A DNA stretch of 29,165 nucleotides. Origin: Euryarchaeota archaeon UBA121. Lineage in GTDB: Archaea > Thermoplasmatota > Poseidoniia > Poseidoniales > Thalassarchaeaceae. The DNA lies in the NCBI GenBank assembly GCA_002499865.1, contig DANL01000066.1:1-29165 (forward strand), written 5' to 3'. Shown here one piece after another: positions 22,673-29,165 of the stretch. The first letter of the stretch is position 1. Every line of letters begins with the position of its first letter. The notes beneath the pieces were generated by a model. That model was not told where the DNA came from, searched no databases, and saw only the letters and a program-made list of their open reading frames with translations. The position numbers and the translations under genes were made by a program.

Positions 22673-24553
22673 ATGACTGGACCAGTAATTGGAATAGATT
22701 TGGGAACAACAAACAGCTGCGTGGCAACATTGGAGGCGGGTAAACCAGTGGTTATTCCCAATTCAGAAGGCTCGAGAACCACTCCCAGTGTTGTTGCATT
22801 CTCTAAGAATGGGGGCGACAGAGTGGTCGGTATAACCGCTAAGAGACAGGCTGTTACTAATTCTGAAAGGACCATTATGTCCGTAAAGAGGGAGATGGGT
22901 ACTGATTGGAAGAAGGAGATAGATGACTCCGAGTATACCCCACAGGAGATTTCAGCGTTTATCTTGCAGAAGCTAAAGTCAGATGCTGAGGACTACCTAG
23001 GCAGAGAGGTAAATCAAGCAGTGATTACGTGTCCAGCATACTTCACAGATGCACAACGCCAGGCAACGAAGGATGCCGGGAGGATAGCTGGTCTCGAAGT
23101 TCTCAGAATTATCAACGAACCTACGGCGGCGGCACTGGCCTACGGCGTCGATAAGGATGACGATCAGACAATATTGGTATATGACTTGGGAGGAGGAACT
23201 TTCGATGTCTCAGTCTTGGAGATATACCAGGTAGATGGTCAGCCCCAAATTGAGGTCAAGGCTACGAGTGGAGACAATCGTCTTGGTGGCGATGACTTTG
23301 ATGAGGTAGTCATAGACTGGCTGGTTTCAGAATTCAAGAAATCAACCGGAATCGATCTGTCGAGCGATATGACAGCAATAACAAGACTTCGAGAAGCCGC
23401 CGAGAAGGCCAAGATCGAACTTTCAGGTACTAGTACTACCCAAATCAATCTTCCATTTATCACAATGAGTGGTGACGGTCAACCAGAGCATCTGGATATC
23501 TCTCTGTCTAAGGCCAAATTCGAGGATCTTATTTCCGATCTTGTAGAGAGGACCATGGGCCCGACCAGAAGGGCCATGAAGGATGCTGGAATTAAGAAAG
23601 GAAACGTAGACAAGGTCATCCTAGTAGGTGGATCTACGAGAGTCCCAGCAGTTCAAGAAGCTATAGAGAAAGAAGTCGGTAAGCCACCCTTCAAGGGCAT
23701 AAACCCAGACGAAGCAGTCGCAGTCGGAGCAGTCCTCCAGGCAGGGATAATAACTGGAGATGAGGGAGTCACCGACGTACTACTGCTCGATGTTACGCCA
23801 CTTACTCTTGGTATCGAAACACTAGGGGGAATCATGACGACAATGATCGAGAGGAATACTACAATACCGACTAGAAGATCAGAAACATTCTCCACTGCTG
23901 CTGACAATCAACCAGCGGTAGAGGTACATGTTCTACAGGGTGAGAGAGAATTTGCTAAGGATAACATTACTCTTGGAAGATTTCACTTAATGGGAATTCC
24001 CCCTTCTCCAAGAGGAATTCCACAAATCGAGGTGACCTTTGATATCGATGCTAATGGAATTGTAAATGTGTCTGCCAAGGATTTGGGGACGGGAACAGAG
24101 CAATCGATCAAGATAGAGAGCCAAACATCCCTTAGTGAGGATGAAATTAATGCTAAGGTAGCAGAAGCTGAAGAATTTGCTTCTGAAGATAAGAGAAGAA
24201 AGGCTGGCGTTACTCTGATTAATTCCGCTGATGGAATGGTATATCAGGCTACGAAAATGCTCAATGAGGCGGCAGAGAAAATCTCAGACTTGAATGCAGA
24301 GCCAATACATGCTAAGCTCGAGGAATTGAGGGCCTTGATAACAAAGGATGACAAGACGATAGACGTAGACGATTTGGACGAGGCTGCCGTGCAGGCTAAG
24401 ATGTCAGAGGTTGAGGAGTCATTACATGAAGTATCGGCAAAGCTCTACGAGGCAGCCGCGGCCGAAATGGCCGAACAACAAGAAAGTGAAGGCTCAGACG
24501 ACGTCGTCGAGGCCGACTTCGAAGAGGTCGAATCAGAAGACAGTGACGAGTAG
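22673..24553 (+). CDS. dnaK: Molecular chaperone DnaK (Hsp70)
   Basis: Hsp70 binds exposed hydrophobic segments in an ATP-controlled cycle with DnaJ and GrpE. All nucleotide-domain signatures are present in the 626 residues: IGIDLGTTNSCV near the N-terminus, the DLGGGTFDVS phosphate loop beginning at D171, and VILVGGSTRVPAVQE. The linker DVLLLDVTPLTLGIE, the substrate domain and a helical lid follow, ending in an acidic tail (VEADFEEVESEDSDE). The region after AKRQAVTN is short (SVKREMGTDWKKEI), lacking the roughly 25-residue insert of Gram-negative DnaK, as in Gram-positive and archaeal proteins. Archaeal dnaK is generally seen as a bacterial acquisition. No dnaJ or grpE lies in this window. 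Its stop abuts the stop of the aminopeptidase gene (TAG|TTA). Confidence 0.97.
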   Translation: MTGPVIGIDLGTTNSCVATLEAGKPVVIPNSEGSRTTPSVVAFSKNGGDRVVGITAKRQAVTNSERTIMSVKREMGTDWKKEIDDSEYTPQEISAFILQKLKSDAEDYLGREVNQAVITCPAYFTDAQRQATKDAGRIAGLEVLRIINEPTAAALAYGVDKDDDQTILVYDLGGGTFDVSVLEIYQVDGQPQIEVKATSGDNRLGGDDFDEVVIDWLVSEFKKSTGIDLSSDMTAITRLREAAEKAKIELSGTSTTQINLPFITMSGDGQPEHLDISLSKAKFEDLISDLVERTMGPTRRAMKDAGIKKGNVDKVILVGGSTRVPAVQEAIEKEVGKPPFKGINPDEAVAVGAVLQAGIITGDEGVTDVLLLDVTPLTLGIETLGGIMTTMIERNTTIPTRRSETFSTAADNQPAVEVHVLQGEREFAKDNITLGRFHLMGIPPSPRGIPQIEVTFDIDANGIVNVSAKDLGTGTEQSIKIESQTSLSEDEINAKVAEAEEFASEDKRRKAGVTLINSADGMVYQATKMLNEAAEKISDLNAEPIHAKLEELRALITKDDKTIDVDDLDEAAVQAKMSEVEESLHEVSAKLYEAAAAEMAEQQESEGSDDVVEADFEEVESEDSDE

Positions 24554-26077
24554 TTAGCTTTCTGTGATCATCCTGTGCAGAGTCCTAACATGTATTCCCG
24601 AGGTACCAAACTGGAATAGTGGGTTTTCTCCCTCTGAACGGGCTTTGGAACCGGGGCCCCATGCTGATCCTGCAATGTCAAGATGAGCCCAAGGAATCTT
24701 TTCTCCTTCCTCGGTAAATCCTCTATTTGGGACGAAAAACTCCAAGAATGAGGCAGCGGTATTAGAAGAACCAGCTCTTCCACCGATGGAACCATTTCTT
24801 ATGTCTGCGAATGCCGAGTCAGTCATGTACTTACGGAATTGGCTATTCAAAGGCATCCTCCAAACCGGCTCGCCACTTCTTTCTGCGGCAGATTTTAGAC
24901 TCTTGGCCAAATCATCATTGTTTGACCACATCCCGGAAATCTGGTTACCCAATGCCACAATAACCGCACCAGTTAGTGTGGCTAGGTCTACGATGTATTC
25001 AGGATCAAGCTCACCCGCCTTCCAAAGCCCATCTGAGAGGACATTTCTCCCTTCAGCATCTGTACTGAAGACTTCTACAGTTTTCCCGGAATATGTTTTG
25101 AATACATCACCCGGTCTGTAAGCACCAGATCCTGGCATATTCTCAGCAAGACAGGATATTCCATTTACTCGCCTGGGATATCCAGTTTCATAGAGTGCTT
25201 CCATAAGGCCAAAAACAGTAGCAGCCCCACACATATCATACTTCATATCCCACATTCCACTAGTGGGTTTGATAGAGATGCCTCCAGTATCGAATGTAAT
25301 TCCCTTGCCTACGATACATGGTCTCCGGACTCCCTCGTCCTCATCAGGATTCAATGTAAATAAGACCATACAGGGCTTCTGATCGCTCCCCTTCCCGACG
25401 TTGATTAGTCCGCCCATTCCAAGCTCATGCAGTTTTTCCCAATCATAAACCTCAACTCTTACGTTTTCCTTACCCTCGGCCCATTCTTGCGCTCTTCTGG
25501 CGTATTCCATTGGATAGAGAACATTAGCAGGCTCGTTACCCAAATCACGAGCCGTATGGACTCCTTTTACCACAGACTGTACAGTTAGAAGCTCAACACT
25601 GAGCTTCTCATGGTACCGTCTACTGGCTTGAAAATCAACTTTCCATTCTTCCTCGATATGATCATCTGGTTTTTCCTGATGCTCCAAGAAATCATAGTCC
25701 CGAAGCATCATACCCTCAGCAAAATCCACCATTCTATCTGCGTTCCAGCCAGTGGTGAATCTAACAGTCAGATCAGTTCCCTTCTTCTTCGACAAAGATG
25801 AGATTAGTCTGGCTCCAGAATTCCTCGCCATCTTGTGACTCATACTTTCTCTATCACCCATGCCCACTAGGATGATGTTACAACTAGGCGTCCACAAGGA
25901 CATTCTAGTCCCCTTCTTTCCTTCGAAACCACCCGAACCGAGTGCGTCCCTGACTAGCCCTCTCTGGCTCCTATTTAGCCCATTAAGTGAGTTATTAGGG
26001 GCTTTCTTAGTATCTTCAAATACTGGTAAAATCAATTGCGCGCCTAAATCGTTAAATTCACTATTGCTTATCTTCAT
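24554..26077 (-). CDS. Leucyl aminopeptidase, M17 family
   Basis: This cytosolic di-metal aminopeptidase releases N-terminal residues from peptides. All active-site residues line up with E. coli PepA at identical spacing: metal ligands K258, D263, D281, D340 and E342, and catalytic K270 and R344 (GKGITFDTGG, MKYDMCGAA, STDAEGR). The signature normally reads NTDAEGR; the N-to-S change at its first position is conservative and not at a ligand. Length, 507 residues, is normal. The start ATG 26077 has no RBS, but an AT-rich element about 37 bases upstream suggests a nearly leaderless message. It probably finishes the degradation of imported peptides, together with the secreted carboxypeptidase gene next to it. 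Confidence 0.95.
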   Translation of the reverse strand: MKISNSEFNDLGAQLILPVFEDTKKAPNNSLNGLNRSQRGLVRDALGSGGFEGKKGTRMSLWTPSCNIILVGMGDRESMSHKMARNSGARLISSLSKKKGTDLTVRFTTGWNADRMVDFAEGMMLRDYDFLEHQEKPDDHIEEEWKVDFQASRRYHEKLSVELLTVQSVVKGVHTARDLGNEPANVLYPMEYARRAQEWAEGKENVRVEVYDWEKLHELGMGGLINVGKGSDQKPCMVLFTLNPDEDEGVRRPCIVGKGITFDTGGISIKPTSGMWDMKYDMCGAATVFGLMEALYETGYPRRVNGISCLAENMPGSGAYRPGDVFKTYSGKTVEVFSTDAEGRNVLSDGLWKAGELDPEYIVDLATLTGAVIVALGNQISGMWSNNDDLAKSLKSAAERSGEPVWRMPLNSQFRKYMTDSAFADIRNGSIGGRAGSSNTAASFLEFFVPNRGFTEEGEKIPWAHLDIAGSAWGPGSKARSEGENPLFQFGTSGIHVRTLHRMITES

Positions 26078-26109
26078 AAATAGCCCGAACTACCCGATTA
26101 GTAACTAGT

Positions 26110-26119
26110 TTACAAATAA
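26110..26119 (-). promoter_or_regulatory. Candidate TATA element of the aminopeptidase gene
   Basis: On the minus strand, TTATTTGTAA lies about 37 bases before ATG 26077, predicting a leader of about ten bases. The 97-base gap (26078-26174) also holds AT-rich sequence after the carboxypeptidase stop. No other gene fits there. Confidence 0.35.
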
Positions 26120-26154
26120 TTCTGTCTCAAAATATCAGTTTAGAGCTCTAATTA

Positions 26155-26174
26155 TTAGACTAGAAAATAAATTA
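26155..26174 (-). terminator. Candidate T-rich terminator of the carboxypeptidase gene
   Basis: Immediately after the TAA stop (26175-26177) the minus strand reads TAATTTATTTTCTAG, T-rich as expected for archaeal intrinsic termination. There is no clear hairpin. Confidence 0.3.
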
Positions 26175-27647
26175 TTAATCAAATCTAGTATTTCTTCCAT
26201 TAATTGATGCGAGAGCGAATGCGATGAAGACGAGCAGCATAGAAGGAGCTGGAAGAAGGCCCGATTCGTCAACCTTCATCTCTGCAACGCCCTCGTCGAC
26301 TAATTCGCTAGTCCACATGGACGAATCTATCACTCTCTTCTGATAGTAGAGGGCCCAAACCCCGTCGCTAGAAATCGGAGCACCTGTGAAATCGAGGATC
26401 GTGACAGTGCTGTTCGTGGCATTGACCGCGAAGCCGTAACCGGAGGAAGAGAAGTTGAAATCTGACTCCCTCTCATGAATGTCCATGGATCCAGTCACTT
26501 CCAAAGGTTCATTCGATCCTGGAAGCCAAAACTCCATCGAATCCTCATCCTCGAAATATATGAGAGTTGCATTTGACGTACTCGAATGACCTAGGTTAGA
26601 AACGCTTAGACGCACTTTTCCGTCTTCCACCTCTAAGGAGTCGACAACAAGACGAGCTCTCCAGTACCATACATTCTCTATGAGGTAATGCATCACATCC
26701 AGCTCCTCGCCTAATCTGTCTGAGAGGGCTTCTACTGTCCCTAGTAGAAACTGCTCGTCATCGGTCTCGAAGGTGAACGTCGGGTATCCCATCACACCGT
26801 AGCCGTAATCTCGACTGGTTCCACAGTTGGGATAGAGACCTTGATTAGCGTTACGAATAGGGATTTCAGAAATATTTGAATTCACCTCATCTCTAATATG
26901 GTGGTACATTTCCCAGTCAGAAGGTTGCTCTGGCCACTTTCCCCATGGGTAGAGCATGATCCAAACCCCAGTGTGCATAGTGATGTACAGGTCGGCATCA
27001 GGAACTACTTCATTCATGTAAATTGAATTAGCAAGAGTCTCAGACTCACTGAATGCCGAACTTCCAGGTTGAGTGGAATCACAGGTGTTCCAGTAGTGGT
27101 CGTAGTTCCTGTTCAAATCAACCTGATTGACATTCCATCTTGTATCAAAGTCATTTCCGTCTGCATTAAGCATGATCAGGATATGTAACTCAGTCGTCGC
27201 CAATAGATCAATTACCGCTTGATCCCCATTTGCCCATCCCTCGATGTAGTATTCAGCAACTAGGAAGGCGAGCTCAGTACCCAAGTGCTCATTTCCATGA
27301 TGGCCACCATCTATGTACACTACTTCTTTCCGTTCCAGCCCAGCTTCGTCTATTTCCTTGAAGTGCTCACAACCCTCGAATTGGCTCGACAAACAAGCAC
27401 CACCCTCCCAATCAGAGATCTGTAGCATCCAAATTTCTCTTCCCAGTTCAGTCTGTCCTATGCTGAACATCTCGACAATTTCAGGATAGTCATCGGACCA
27501 CTCGTTGAGATCTAGAGTTAGGGTTGCGTAGGAATGATACCAATGCTCCTGGATAATATCCGGCTGACCAATTTGAGAAGAAACCATAGGGGATGCTAAG
27601 GTCACTATCAACGATGACAGAACTAAGGAAGCCAACCATTGACGCAT
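26175..27647 (-). CDS. Secreted M14 zinc carboxypeptidase with C-terminal anchor
   Basis: This 490-residue exported metallopeptidase should trim C-terminal residues from peptides outside the cell. A Sec signal peptide is evident (RQWLASLVLSSLIVTLASP, cleavage near residue 24). The M14 site is complete: zinc ligands H117 and E120 (GGHHGNEH) and H225 (TMHTGVW), substrate residues N179-R180 (VDLNRNYDHYW) and the catalytic E294 (FTFETDDE). Residues of about 320-455 form beta-rich, non-catalytic domains. The protein ends with a hydrophobic segment and basic residues after LLPAPS, like the PGF-CTERM-type surface anchors of archaea. ATG 27647 directly follows GTGAGGT. The agmatinase-like gene ends 28 bases upstream on the same strand, so the two may share a transcript. 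Confidence 0.9.
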   Translation of the reverse strand: MRQWLASLVLSSLIVTLASPMVSSQIGQPDIIQEHWYHSYATLTLDLNEWSDDYPEIVEMFSIGQTELGREIWMLQISDWEGGACLSSQFEGCEHFKEIDEAGLERKEVVYIDGGHHGNEHLGTELAFLVAEYYIEGWANGDQAVIDLLATTELHILIMLNADGNDFDTRWNVNQVDLNRNYDHYWNTCDSTQPGSSAFSESETLANSIYMNEVVPDADLYITMHTGVWIMLYPWGKWPEQPSDWEMYHHIRDEVNSNISEIPIRNANQGLYPNCGTSRDYGYGVMGYPTFTFETDDEQFLLGTVEALSDRLGEELDVMHYLIENVWYWRARLVVDSLEVEDGKVRLSVSNLGHSSTSNATLIYFEDEDSMEFWLPGSNEPLEVTGSMDIHERESDFNFSSSGYGFAVNATNSTVTILDFTGAPISSDGVWALYYQKRVIDSSMWTSELVDEGVAEMKVDESGLLPAPSMLLVFIAFALASINGRNTRFD

Positions 27648-27675
27648 ACCTCACTGAGAAGGTATCAAGATACAA

Positions 27676-28650
27676 TCATTCTCCTGTTTTGCTCAGAAAG
27701 CTCGCAATATGACATGAAATAATCTTAGTTGCAATCAAGGCGGCATTGAATTCGGTCAGAGGGCCATCTTTCCCAGGCGCTATCTCGTTTACATCTGCTC
27801 CCAGAACCTTGACGCCAGAAGAAGAAAAGACACTCTCTATTACTTCAACTGCTGCCCAATGAGAAAGGCCTCCAGGAACAGGCGTACCGGTAGATGGTAC
27901 TAATTTCCCATCAAGCCCATCTATATCGAAGGTAATCCAGACCGCCCCATCAATTTCAGAAATACTCTCGAGCATGTCCTTCCAACCTCCGACTCCCTCT
28001 AGGATGCCTAGTATATCTCTGGCATACCATGTCTCCACCCTTTCGTCTTCCAATGAGAATTTCGCCTCATCCTTAGACAGTGCTCTGGTACCAATCTGAA
28101 TGACCTTGCCAACGCCTGCATCGAGAGACCTCCTGATGGCAGTACCATGGGAGTATCTCTCTCCTTGAAGCTCATCTCTGAGGTCAGCATGGGCATCAAT
28201 TTGGATCAGTGTCAAACGAGAGAGGTCTCCCTGTAATTCTGGGTGACCTGATAACGCTTCCATTATCGGAGGCAAGATCCCGTGCTCACCTCCGAGTATC
28301 AGAGGAAATATATCCCCGACCCACTCCGAGAAGTATTCACGAATTGAGTTCAACTGCTCCATTAGGGTTCCAGCTTCAGAACTCCATGGCTCTGCAGTAT
28401 GGAATGAAAGCCCACAGGGGAGCTCTTCTTGAAGTAGAGGATCATATAATTCGACTTGAGAACTGGCATCTATGCAAGCCGAAGGGCCCATCTTTGTGCC
28501 TTCAATCCAGCTAGTGGTCATCTCAAAAGGTATTGGAAGAATTACAACGTCCCATGGTCCTTCATCGCTCTCCTCAAGCCCCAGGAAACCAGTTCGCCCA
28601 TCATCCTCCATGCACCCGCGTCTCTGCAATGTAGAATAACGACTTCGCAT
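27676..28650 (-). CDS. Ureohydrolase: agmatinase/arginase/formimidoylglutamase family
   Basis: Members of this Mn2+-dependent family hydrolyse agmatine, arginine or related guanidino/formimino compounds. The six metal ligands are visible in 324 residues: H123 (GGEHG), D152, H154 and D156 (DAHADLRDE), D242 and D244 (FDIDGLDG). The YSHGTAIRR and STGTPVPGGLS segments around the pocket are also present. Agmatinase is the usual annotation for archaeal members and would feed putrescine synthesis, but substrate specificity is not certain. The length is a little above the usual 290-310 because of a short Arg-rich N-terminus. ATG 28650 is well supported by GGTGAT (28656-28661) five bases upstream; ATG 28611 is the alternative. 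Confidence 0.85.
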   Translation of the reverse strand: MRSRYSTLQRRGCMEDDGRTGFLGLEESDEGPWDVVILPIPFEMTTSWIEGTKMGPSACIDASSQVELYDPLLQEELPCGLSFHTAEPWSSEAGTLMEQLNSIREYFSEWVGDIFPLILGGEHGILPPIMEALSGHPELQGDLSRLTLIQIDAHADLRDELQGERYSHGTAIRRSLDAGVGKVIQIGTRALSKDEAKFSLEDERVETWYARDILGILEGVGGWKDMLESISEIDGAVWITFDIDGLDGKLVPSTGTPVPGGLSHWAAVEVIESVFSSSGVKVLGADVNEIAPGKDGPLTEFNAALIATKIISCHIASFLSKTGE

Positions 28651-28655
28651 ACATA

Positions 28656-28661
28656 ATCACC
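28656..28661 (-). promoter_or_regulatory. RBS of the agmatinase-family gene
   Basis: GGTGAT on the minus strand, five bases before ATG 28650, is the canonical archaeal Shine-Dalgarno form and decides the longer N-terminus. Confidence 0.6.
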
Positions 28662-28721
28662 CGATTTTGAAGAGTTCAGTGAGACCGTTGAAATAGAGCG
28701 CCCTCCCCTGTATGCATGTCT

Positions 28722-28726
28722 GGAGG
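28722..28726 (+). promoter_or_regulatory. RBS deciding the start of the last gene
   Basis: GGAGG lies seven bases before ATG 28734. It falls inside the reading frame that would begin at ATG 28716, so 28734 is the likely start. Confidence 0.55.
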
Positions 28727-28733
28727 CGTCGCG

Positions 28734-29150
28734 ATGGGTTTGACACTAGCACAACTTACTTCTGCAATCAGAAGCAAGGTAGACTCCGATATGGAAATAG
28801 TCGTCGCAGAGTCAATCGCTGAGCACGCCCTAGGTTTCTTCGGCTTCTCAAATAGGATTATTGACAATGCTCTGGAGCCTACTGATAGAAATCTATTCTA
28901 TCAACTCCAAGACTACGATCTACTGACAACGGAGTCAGAGGAAACAACTCTCTGGGATGGAAGAGAGTGGAGGATTCACTATTGGAAGTTTAAAGCCAAT
29001 GCAGAGGAGTTTGCTAGGGCAGCCGCAGAAGCGGCATTACTGAACCAGAAAGAAAAGGACCCTTACTCAGATGTGTATGAAGATGTCCCGGTTTCCCTAT
29101 GGAAGGAAAGATCAGGCGAAGATGATGACTACGAAGAGCCTCTATTCTGA
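28734..29150 (+). CDS. Conserved-looking archaeal protein of unknown function (DUF6015-like?)
   Basis: This 138-residue protein has a helical N-terminus (LTLAQLTSAIRSKVD), a segment IAEHALGFFGFSNRIIDNAL, and LLTTESEETTLWDGREWRIHYW in the middle. These are followed by an Ala/Lys-rich helix and a very acidic C-terminus (GEDDDYEEPLF). There is no signal peptide or membrane segment. The central part recalls a small archaeal family of unknown function, DUF6015, but this is from memory and unchecked. The helix-turn-helix-like helical part followed by a possible beta-wing (TTLWDGREWRIHYW) might form a winged helix, which is speculative. It diverges from the agmatinase-family gene by 83 bases. The window ends 15 bases after its stop. 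Confidence 0.7.
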   Translation: MGLTLAQLTSAIRSKVDSDMEIVVAESIAEHALGFFGFSNRIIDNALEPTDRNLFYQLQDYDLLTTESEETTLWDGREWRIHYWKFKANAEEFARAAAEAALLNQKEKDPYSDVYEDVPVSLWKERSGEDDDYEEPLF

Positions 29151-29165
29151 TTCTATCGAGAGGCG

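Noticed and set aside
26103..26110. AACTAGTT palindrome in the aminopeptidase promoter region
   Set aside because: An 8-base palindrome in AT-rich DNA is expected by chance, and it has no extended symmetry.
1..29165. tRNA or rRNA genes, CRISPR arrays, insertion sequences, prophage or defence genes
   Set aside because: I looked through both strands and the short gaps and saw no tRNA cloverleaf, no regularly spaced repeats, no transposase or integrase and no nuclease/toxin pair.

Overview
The window looks like a chromosomal segment of a planktonic euryarchaeon of the Thermoplasmatota type, most likely Marine Group II (Poseidoniales). This is an inference from gene content, not from a marker gene. 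Clearly archaeal genes (a Cdc48/VAT double AAA+ ATPase, a group II chaperonin, a TtuA/Ncs6-type tRNA thiolase, a PRC-barrel protein, Shine-Dalgarno motifs such as GGTGAT alongside probable leaderless starts) sit beside bacterial-type genes (DnaK, a bacterial-architecture threonyl-tRNA synthetase, TrhO). A secreted carboxypeptidase and a cytosolic aminopeptidase fit a protein-degrading heterotroph. Coding density is very high: no gene-free stretch reaches 150 bases. I see no rRNA, tRNA, CRISPR array, insertion sequence or phage gene.

Layout. 1-1.8 kb: the 3' end of a zinc-ribbon gene meets an aldehyde dehydrogenase gene head-on. 1.9-8.6 kb (+): Cdc48 ATPase, a small PRC-barrel protein, then a membrane cassette of a DUF4350-like protein with calcium-loop motifs, a DUF58 protein and a polytopic membrane protein. 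The DUF4350-like gene starts inside a strong predicted hairpin. 8.6-11.1 kb: a small membrane protein (-), then a (+) run of TtuA/Ncs6-like tRNA thiolase, TrhO-like tRNA hydroxylase and a cupin. 11.1-14.4 kb (-): thrS followed by an MFS transporter gene with a TTG start. 14.6-17.6 kb (+): an ATP-NAD/AcoX-type kinase and a TPR protein. 17.6-20.3 kb: CTP synthase (-) and an SDR-type threonine dehydrogenase (+), divergent. 20.3-24.6 kb: a chaperone locus, with a thermosome subunit (-) diverging from an Hsp20-like protein and DnaK (+). 24.6-28.7 kb (-): M17 aminopeptidase, M14 carboxypeptidase and an agmatinase-family enzyme. 28.7-29.2 kb (+): a conserved-looking protein of unknown function.

Functional threads. 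Protein quality control is represented by Cdc48, thermosome, DnaK and the Hsp20-like protein. Peptide and amino-acid use is represented by the secreted M14 enzyme, M17 aminopeptidase, threonine dehydrogenase, the ureohydrolase and perhaps the aldehyde dehydrogenase. tRNA function is represented by ThrRS, the thiolase and the hydroxylase. Five of six convergent gene pairs have stop codons that abut or overlap, so transcripts must end inside the opposing gene. The most interesting candidates for new biology are the start-codon hairpin at 4462-4493, the DUF4350/DUF58 membrane cassette behind Cdc48 and a CdpB-like PRC-barrel protein, the thiolase-hydroxylase pair, and the divergent chaperone locus with an inverted repeat at the thermosome promoter. 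I found no clear defence system or mobile island.
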